From contig NC_088297.1 in assembly GCF_032854445.1 (NCBI RefSeq), positions 25,911,915 to 25,971,914 of the forward strand: a stretch of 60,000 nucleotides of DNA, in the 5' to 3' direction. Numbering within the stretch: the first letter of the stretch is position 1; each line of letters opens with the position of its first letter. Origin of the DNA: Liolophura sinensis. Taxonomy: Eukaryota; Mollusca; Polyplacophora; Chitonida; Chitonidae. The translations under genes and the position numbers were made by a program. Below the pieces are notes generated by a model that was not told the DNA's origin, ran no database searches, and saw only the letters and a list, made by a program, of their open reading frames with translations. Positions 55,901 through 60,000 of this stretch are shown here, one piece after another.

Positions 55901-57185
55901 ATAGTGTAATCGTGTAGGTTCTATCTTCCATATTATAATCTATGCTACACAAGTGATCGATCTTCCACTTCACCACACACAAGTCTTAAACAATATTACG
56001 ATTATAGAACCATTACACGTACGTATAGAGCTGAACTGTTTGATATGTGGTCACTCATTTCCGGAAGTGGTACGTTTTGACCTCTACAGATCGGAAGTGA
56101 AATAAGCCCTCTGGAGATTGCAAGTGTATACAGGTGACTGACATTTTGAACTCTGCTGTCCAGATTTCGCGTAAGCCCAAGACAACTGTAAAGTCATACG
56201 CAGGCTCTCTTCTTTATATAAATAAGTATAATCTCACCGCAAAATGAACGTGAAGGATTTACGCCGAAAAGCCAGATCGCGGATTTTTTTTGTTTTACTT
56301 CCCAATCCGTTACATCAGGACAATTGTAATATCTCAAATGTTTGGTAAGGAGCCAATCGGGACTGAGCTTCTGAGTTTACAAAGCATCCTACACAAGGTA
56401 GCCTTTCCCCGACAAAGAAAGCTTCCAGAGTCAATCAAAGACGTCTATCTTTGGCTTACGTACACATAGATGTTTGCCAAACATTCCGGATTAGCCAAAT
56501 TCCAGGAATCGAATACATATTGTTTGTATACGGTCTTTCATAAGTCTTTTTTGTATAAGTCTTTCATAAACAACTGTAGACTTCATAGACAGCCGGTCGA
56601 TTAGGATTACTCGATATTTCAGTGTGGTGTATAGCATTACACGATGTTCCTTTAAGTTGACGAATAGAAACAATTAGGTGTACACAATCCAAATAGCCTA
56701 GATATGGTGAAATGGGTACAGATATAAAGAAGTTAGTGTATGTAACGGCATTCGTATGGCAGCTAATTTCAGGAACAGTACAGATTCTCTCCTTCAGCAA
56801 GAACATGGAAGTGATATATAACCCATTGTTGGCAACTTTTCTGTTGCTGTAGACGAAATGCAACTATTTGAACAATGGGATCGCGAAATCGAATCCAGCT
56901 CTTGCTCTTTTTTATGGCTTTATCGCTGGAGTATTTTCAGGTATCAAAACAATCGCGATCGTGTTTACCCGTCAATTTCTTCAAAGTAGAAACATTTTTC
57001 GAATAACTAAATACATAAATAAAAAACAATATATCAAAACATTTACTGTAACCTACATTCAGTATTGTTAATATGGTAAAGCACTGGCATACATCTACCT
57101 ATAACGTACCTGCTTTAGAGAGACTGCACAGAGAAGCAAACACGAGGGCAGCGAGGCCAAAACGAAACCAGCAAGCCGTCTTCAT
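41035..57185 (-). CDS. Secreted protein with WAP-like module and ten CCP (sushi) domains (gene span)
   Basis: Thirteen exons: 57110-57185, 55183-55323, 50330-50524, 49687-49878, 48802-48981, 47061-47243, 46612-46785, 45459-45637, 44467-44551, 43501-43592, 42696-42872, 41973-42143, 41035-41309. Domain exons are phase 1-1, as usual for CCP modules, and phases agree throughout. About 706 residues: signal peptide 1-25, eight-cysteine module 26-72, CCP1-CCP10 from 73 to about 690, then a short basic tail without membrane anchor. Each CCP has four cysteines and a Trp before the last. CCP proteins include complement regulators, selectin-like adhesion proteins and others; a role in humoral recognition or adhesion is possible but unproven. 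CCP6 carries a one-base frameshift. Confidence 0.92.
41973..42143 (-). CDS. CCP gene exon 12 (CCP9)
   Basis: Acceptor TCCGGTCCAG, donor GAAT|GTAAGC, 171 bp, phase 1-1. Contains PCVSPPPKVANGRRVFFGQE, then RARYSCLVGHTLRG, LRCHYGKWMGQKPQC: a full CCP signature. Confidence 0.93.
42696..42872 (-). CDS. CCP gene exon 11 (CCP8)
   Basis: Acceptor CTCCAG, donor CCCT|GTACGC, 177 bp, phase 1-1. Contains QCQVPAIANGTVVEGREAVW, then IAIQFECLNGLVLND, TVTCKNGTWTVIPHC. Several N-x-S/T sites (NGT, NDT, NGT) make it a likely glycosylated domain. Confidence 0.92.
43501..43592 (-). CDS. CCP gene exon 10 (CCP7, second half)
   Basis: Acceptor CTCGCTATAG, donor TGGG|GTGAGT, 92 bp, phase 2 to 1. Reads CNVRTVFDGPSFSTQCQENG then EWSYPLPKCW. 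It supplies the last three cysteines of a domain whose first is in exon 9. The intron splits the codon (CG|C) for the Arg just before the second cysteine; split CCP exons also occur in vertebrate complement genes. Confidence 0.9.
43705..43728 (+). other. G-quadruplex motif
   Basis: Four GGG runs at 43705, 43713, 43717 and 43726 with loops of 5, 1 and 6 bases fit the G3N1-7 rule, inside a wider GGGT-rich stretch (43680-43790) of CCP intron 9. On the template strand of the gene it would appear as C-rich RNA. Confidence 0.6.
43835..43915. repeat. (TA)40 microsatellite
   Basis: About 80 bp of nearly pure TA with one AA interruption at 43851, in CCP intron 9. Both strands show frames of alternating Tyr and Ile that are not genes. 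Confidence 0.97.
44467..44551 (-). CDS. CCP gene exon 9 (CCP7, first half)
   Basis: Acceptor CTTCCTCGTCAG, donor TTCCG|GTAGGT, 85 bp, phase 1 to 2. Reads INCGRPPPLWNGYLDGHKTS then VGSVFFF. It joins exon 10 in frame to complete one CCP domain of 59 residues. Confidence 0.9.
44634..44787 (-). mobile_element. SINE family 1, internally deleted copy
   Basis: TATTTATTTTATTAG, GACGCCGTACTCAAGAATAT, TATACGACGGCTGCCGGCAT and GGTGGGAGAAAGCCGGGCAG, then a jump to GGTGAGAGGCTCCTGGGTTA. It matches the reverse of the 2152 element with part of the middle missing. CCP intron 8. Confidence 0.8.
45459..45637 (-). CDS. CCP gene exon 8 (CCP6) with a one-base frameshift
   Basis: Acceptor TCTGTTTTCAG, donor CAAG|GTAGAG. 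The first part reads VKCPEVSAPDYGTISP in the frame set by the acceptor. The second part reads NRSSVYLRSEIMVTC, then AGYRVIGSAKRRCQADGAWS and GHDPLC in the frame set by the donor, which is shifted by one. The exon is 179 bp, one short of the 180 bp required for a phase 1-1 module, so a single base has been lost near 45595-45606. As written, translation would leave frame in this domain. Confidence 0.85.
46612..46785 (-). CDS. CCP gene exon 7 (CCP5)
   Basis: Acceptor CTTTTGTAG, donor CAAG|GTGAGT, 174 bp, phase 1-1. Reads RSCGYPGDILNGWKEGYKFT, RVTYHCNEGYELIGRPHRVC, ANGEWSGAVPVCQ: a textbook CCP with four cysteines. Confidence 0.94.
47061..47243 (-). CDS. CCP gene exon 6 (CCP4)
   Basis: Acceptor TGCTCCGTAG, donor TCAG|GTAAGT, 183 bp, phase 1-1. 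Reads SCGLPPDFPNANHDAPRGQT, TQLNYECEFGFYKDG, AMCSGDGEWIGPRLTC. Confidence 0.94.
47275..47350 (-). mobile_element. SINE family 1 short fragment
   Basis: ATGCTCAGGAATTTTTCACT, TTACGATGGCGGTGAGTTTT and GGTGGTGGAAAC resemble a diverged reverse copy of the family 1 3' body, beside CCP exon 6. Confidence 0.5.
48028..48720 (+). pseudogene. Penelope-like retroelement reverse transcriptase fragment, broken
   Basis: In three shifted frames the stretch reads MGSALAPVMADFLMNFF (48060 onward), RYVDDTFLAFNREDDV (48166, the YxDD catalytic box), FTSEPETNQTLPFLDILISK (around 48260) and KQYVPEEKLIYLKLPYLGPN (around 48567). The order and spacing match the RT core of Penelope-like elements (MGS.L.P, YVDDT, LPFLD, LPYLG). 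At least two frameshifts are present, and no start, end or endonuclease domain was seen. A 12-bp GGGGTCGCAATG triplication sits at the 5' edge. It lies in CCP intron 5, opposite to the gene. Confidence 0.8.
48802..48981 (-). CDS. CCP gene exon 5 (CCP3)
   Basis: Acceptor CTCCCCAG, donor CGAG|GTAAAT, 180 bp, phase 1-1. Reads GCPLLPSIDFGEVEIVPPNM, AIYSCLPGYYLAGRKERTCT, DGKWDGKEPSC. Confidence 0.94.
49687..49878 (-). CDS. CCP gene exon 4 (CCP2)
   Basis: Acceptor CACTATTACAG, donor GCAC|GTGAGT, 192 bp, phase 1-1. Reads YECHTPPLVHHAQHNGAGAQ, GTMLRYTCNEDFTAPEG, TAWCVGGGVWVGPNMTC. Slightly longer than a typical CCP. Confidence 0.92.
50330..50524 (-). CDS. CCP gene exon 3 (CCP1)
   Basis: Acceptor CTCTGTCACAG, donor ATAG|GTGGGT, 195 bp, phase 1-1. 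Reads LRCRGLNTKVENGLVEIIPF, ALAKYQCNDGYILHGKSHRV, CQGDETWKGDEPRC. It is the first of ten CCP modules, 4.7 kb from the WAP-like exon. Confidence 0.93.
50640..50775. mobile_element. Unclassified SINE-like fragment
   Basis: A B-box-like GCGAGTTCGAATCCAGCCC followed by GGTGGAGGCTAAAGCAGGTA and GGCACCCGATGCCGGGCGAC suggests a tRNA-derived element of a third type or a diverged family 2 copy. No A box or tail could be fixed. CCP intron 2. Confidence 0.4.
50776..52569. other. CCP intron 2, no features recognised
   Basis: Part of the 4.7-kb intron between the WAP-like exon and CCP1. The frames found (for example near 51700-52040 and 52253-52567) have no recognisable domain, acceptor-donor pair or CCP signature. 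Confidence 0.45.
52570..52698. mobile_element. SINE family 1 fragment, rearranged
   Basis: AAACGCCGTACTCAAGGATA and TCACTCACGACCACCCGCAG resemble the reverse family 1 body, yet the piece ends in a forward-type tail (CAAATAAATAAATAAATAAA). Possibly two joined fragments or an inversion. GGCAGGATCGAATCCAGC just upstream (about 52530) resembles a B box. Confidence 0.5.
53209..55183 (-). repeat. 42-bp minisatellite of splice-donor junctions, about 47 units
   Basis: On the minus strand each core unit runs AACCCAAGTGAGTATATCCG, then TGAGTGTGACAGAACAAGTATG. CCCAA|GTGAGT in each unit copies the donor of the WAP-like exon (55183). About 44 close copies occupy 53345-55183; three or four diverged units at 53209-53345 still carry the exon-like CGGCAGAAGCTGTATAAAC. 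Three units are 2 bp short (near 54243, 54872 and 55163). The unit is a multiple of three, so stop-free frames of up to 619 codons appear on the plus strand and 304 on the minus; I do not regard them as genes. Confidence 0.93.
55183..55323 (-). CDS. CCP gene exon 2 (eight-cysteine WAP-like module)
   Basis: Acceptor CACTTTGACAG, donor CCAA|GTGAGT, 141 bp, phase 1-1, 47 residues. Reads EGCPRDDGTTTRHCLKRCAT, DADCVSSKKKCLCDGECGRS, CINP. Eight cysteines with DADC, KKC.C and CG..C spacing recall the whey-acidic-protein four-disulphide core, but the usual adjacent CC is replaced by CLC, so it is a variant or a different small module. WAP domains often inhibit proteases or microbes; no function can be assigned here. 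Its donor seeds the 42-bp array. Confidence 0.85.
55324..57109. other. CCP intron 1
   Basis: Mostly AT-rich sequence between the signal-peptide exon and the WAP-like exon. A possible cassette exon at 55862-55984 (minus) is described under findings. No mobile element was recognised. Confidence 0.5.
57110..57185 (-). CDS. CCP gene exon 1 (start codon, signal peptide)
   Basis: ATG at 57185; reads MKTACWFRFGLAALVFASLC then SLSKA, a typical signal peptide (basic start, hydrophobic core, small residues before the likely cleavage after Ala25). Donor GCAG|GTACGT, ending one base into a codon, which matches the phase of exon 2. The minus-strand frame extends further upstream, but this ATG gives the signal peptide. 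Confidence 0.87.
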
Positions 57186-60000
57186 TTTGTGACGCGCGGC
57201 ACAGTCAGAACAATGGAAAATGAAACAAGCTGTCCTTTGTCCCAAAGGCAAGTCGAACACACACTTTGTACAATGTAATCGTGAAGATTCGATGTATTTG
57301 AGAGTGGAAATCCGTGGTAATTCAGCTGTATACCTCACGAGTAAATTGCCACGCAGAAGTAAAATATTGTACAAGTAGGCTAATATCTTTCGCAGCGCTG
57401 ACCAAAAATATCCTGTTTGTGCTATAGATAATTGTATAGACAGAGCGTAAATCTGGCGCGCTGAAGCCACAGCGGGTCTATCTAGTCAACCGGATACAAC
57501 CCATCTTTTAGAAGGTAACGCGATATACGCATTCACTCCGAAGAAATATTTGTGTTCCGCTCAGTTGATGAATCGACGTGATTGTGTGCACAAGTCAGAT
57601 TATAGCAGAAATCCGCTTCCAGGAGGGGCTAAGCGGCTGTCAGAACTTCCACATGTCCGCCCTGGAAATGTTTCTGTCCAAGTTACAGTCTCTATGTCTC
57701 TCTATGGCTGGCTGAGGCCTGTTCGTCTTCAGACGCTATATTGATGTTCCACGCTTGTGTCACCACAAAACCTACCCTACAGCCAAATACAACTAGAGCC
57801 CGACTGAAAAACCAGTCACAAACAAAGAAGGGAGAAATTGCTGCTTAAAATCGGCCCTACGGCGTCACTTACTTAATTATTGTCTGTCTCGTCTGCAATG
57901 TTTTCAGGAGAAACACCCCGAATGGAGGAGACTGTACGGCCAGTCGTTTATCAAGCACCGCATGTCAGAGACAACCAGCTGGGCGGCTCGGGAAACGTCC
58001 CTGACTGCCGGACATACGCATCCAGGACAGCGGAGTAAAGACAACCAAATTAAATCCGATTAATACGGTGGCTAGTTCGGACCATCTGTTGTCATCTCGT
58101 GACTGGTGTTTTTTTTTGTGCATACCTGTCACAGTGTGTTTCACGCCATACTTAATAAAATTCTAATTATATACTGTAGGTCTGTTACAACATTGATTAC
58201 CAGTTCTACGTGAAAACTTCAGAAATGTGTATCCTTCGACTTTAAGCACAGAAAAACTGAAAACGCACTCCGACTATGTAGGTTTCATTGGTTAACTTGT
58301 CGGTTCATTGGTGGATTGAATGATTGATTCATTGATTTGCTGATTGACTGATTGATTTATTGACCGATCGATCACTATACAAGCCTGTTAGATCATTCAT
58401 TAACTGGTCTACATGCTAGTTGGTAGCCTCCGATTTTAAGCACACAAAAACTGTGAAAACGTATGTTTTTTAGTTGACCGGTTGGCTGGTCACTGGCTGA
58501 CTGACTGGTTGACTGGTTATTTGATAGACTGATTGGCGGATGGATATACAAAGCATAACTTGACAATTTTCGAACGTAAGAGACAATAGACGTGGAAGTC
58601 GCCAGGAACCTATACCGACGTTTACCCAGGTGAAAGACAGGCTATATATACAGACATGGACGGAAGAATTTCTAACCTATACCATGTACGAGATCAAATG
58701 AATAAATGATTTCTGCTTAACGCCACCTCGGCAGTATTGCAGCCATGTTATAACCGGCACAGGATGCCACATCAAGCTCCAGAGAGTTTCAAGGAGCGTA
58801 GTCAAAAACACTGGACGCTGAAAATTTCTATTTCACAAAAGATGGCGATGATTACTGGTATATTTGATAAAGTTTTCGGAAGGTGTAAAAATCAGTTTGC
58901 TGTTTTGGCCATGTTTTGACGACAATTTATTGAAGAATCTGCTTTTTCACAATGAACATCCGAAAAGGTTGATTGATTGATTGATTGATTGATTGAGTGA
59001 TTGATTGATTCACCGTTACCAGACACTGCGGTGGAAGTTGAATGAAAACTGTAGCTGGCTGATTGGAGACAGCTTCATCCCAGACAAAGTTTCTGTAACT
59101 GTGTAGCATCTCCAGCATGGCGGCAGTGGAATTGAATTCTCAAAAGCCTTTAAAGGTAGCTCTGGTAATAAATATTAAGTTGCAGTTGATTTGGTCACAT
59201 GGTAGAGGATATGGCGTCAGTGAGCCTGCTGTAACAATGAACATCTGTGCTGGAGTCAATGACATCAGCACCCTAAAGTTATAGTTAATATATTTATTTA
59301 CTTATTTATTTATTTGATTGTTGCTTACCGCCATATTCAAGAATTTTATATCTATGCAGTGGTGGTCAGTCTTATGTGTGGAGGAAATCGGCATAAACCA
59401 TCGACCTTCGGCAAGTTGAGTGTGAACTTTCCCACGAGTAACACAAAGATAAGCACATCTTCATGGTGGAAGTCACGTGGCCTTCAAATGAACGTACAGT
59501 ACATGTAAACATACATGCATATGCGTATGCTGGAATATGAAACCTTGACATCGCTGACATCCTATTCTCCATTTCTGAGCCAGCCCCGTTACAGAACACA
59601 TTGTCCAGCTGTTCAGTGTAATGTCACGTGATAAACAAAAACGTGATTTCGGTGTTGTCTGCGAAAGCCTACAATCTGATTAGTGCATGACGGGGGATCC
59701 TGTTTCCTTTCCGATAAAAATGAATGGGCCTTTTCGCTCGACGCACGGAAAGGTCGTCCGTTTCCTAAGATCCCTGGAGAGTGTCGAGGGTGTCGGGGGG
59801 TAATGAATTGTTCATAAGGGTCGAGTGCCAGAGAGCACCGCAGGGTATACTCTAGCGCGTTTGTCAATTTCCCTTTGGTCCGCGAGGTCGTTTTGGTTTT
59901 TTTTTCCAGCTGGCACTCTCTGGGAGAGTGGAACACCTTGTACACGGAAATCCATCAGGTACTGTATTTGTTTGTTTGCGGCGTTTTTCGACGTGACTGA
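57186..60000. other. Upstream of the CCP gene, no gene recognised
   Basis: It should hold the promoter of the CCP gene. Visible items are ATTG-type simple repeats (58311-58380, 58968-59010), a SINE family 1 fragment at 59290-59392 (minus: ATTTATTTGATTGTTGCTTA, then AGTGGTGGTCAGTCTTATGT) and stray frames without domains, including 59613-59945 on the minus strand. Confidence 0.45.

Noticed and set aside
59613-59945. 110-codon minus-strand frame (RHPRHSPGILGNGRPFRASS and so on)
   Set aside because: No recognisable domain, no splice context, composition like translated repeat DNA.
1-60000. CRISPR arrays, because many regularly spaced repeats are present
   Set aside because: Units are directly adjacent with no unique spacers, and the DNA is eukaryotic.

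Overview
The window is animal nuclear DNA, most likely from a lophotrochozoan and probably a mollusc. The evidence is intron-rich genes with GT-AG introns, AT-rich non-coding DNA, two tRNA-derived SINE families of a kind I associate with bivalve and gastropod genomes (3' ends resembling CGCCGTACTCAAGAATATTT and TTGAGTACGACGTTAAACCC), a Tc1-type transposon, a Penelope-like fragment and very many minisatellites. The phylum call rests on the SINE style and is an inference.

Three genes can be assembled exon by exon. (1) 1157-15970, minus strand: the first ten recognisable coding exons of an ABCC1/MRP1-type ABC transporter (start codon, TMD0, L0 linker, part of TMD1). The rest of the gene lies off the left edge. 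(2) 27785-35996, plus strand: a complete seven-exon tetraspanin of 277 residues. A 5'UTR acceptor lies at 27706, and a GC-rich candidate promoter with a donor at 21965 lies about 5.7 kb further upstream. (3) 41035-57185, minus strand: a thirteen-exon secreted protein of about 706 residues, with a signal peptide, a small eight-cysteine WAP-like module and ten CCP/sushi domains. Its polyadenylation signal is at 40985-40990. Genes 2 and 3 are convergent; genes 1 and 2 are divergent.

Between and inside the genes are about fifteen separate tandem arrays with units from 11 to 95 bp. Several give long reading frames, up to 619 codons and on both strands, that are not genes. They include a 95-bp array (1-965), a 32-bp array (4670-5506), a 31-bp array (5689-6311), a 37-bp array (8048-9020), an 11-bp array (10733-11490), a 71-bp array (12165-15424), a 34-bp array (18773-19952), 21- and 45-bp arrays (28065-28889), a 22-bp TGACGTCA-bearing array (31541-31684), a 40-bp array (31893-32131), a 56-bp array (34618-35264) and a 42-bp array (53209-55183).

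The most unusual observation is that two arrays, in two unrelated genes, begin exactly on an exon/intron boundary. Each unit is built from the last bases of the exon plus the first bases of the intron, so each array is a tandem series of 5' splice sites: 26 units at ABCC exon 4 and roughly 47 at the WAP-like exon of the CCP gene. Other points are a one-base frameshift in CCP domain 6, a Tc1 transposase interrupted by a single TAG, an assembly gap inside an inverted repeat, and a 1,349-bp higher-order duplication in the 71-bp array.

Exon coordinates come from reading splice sites and checking phase by hand. No transcript or database evidence was available.
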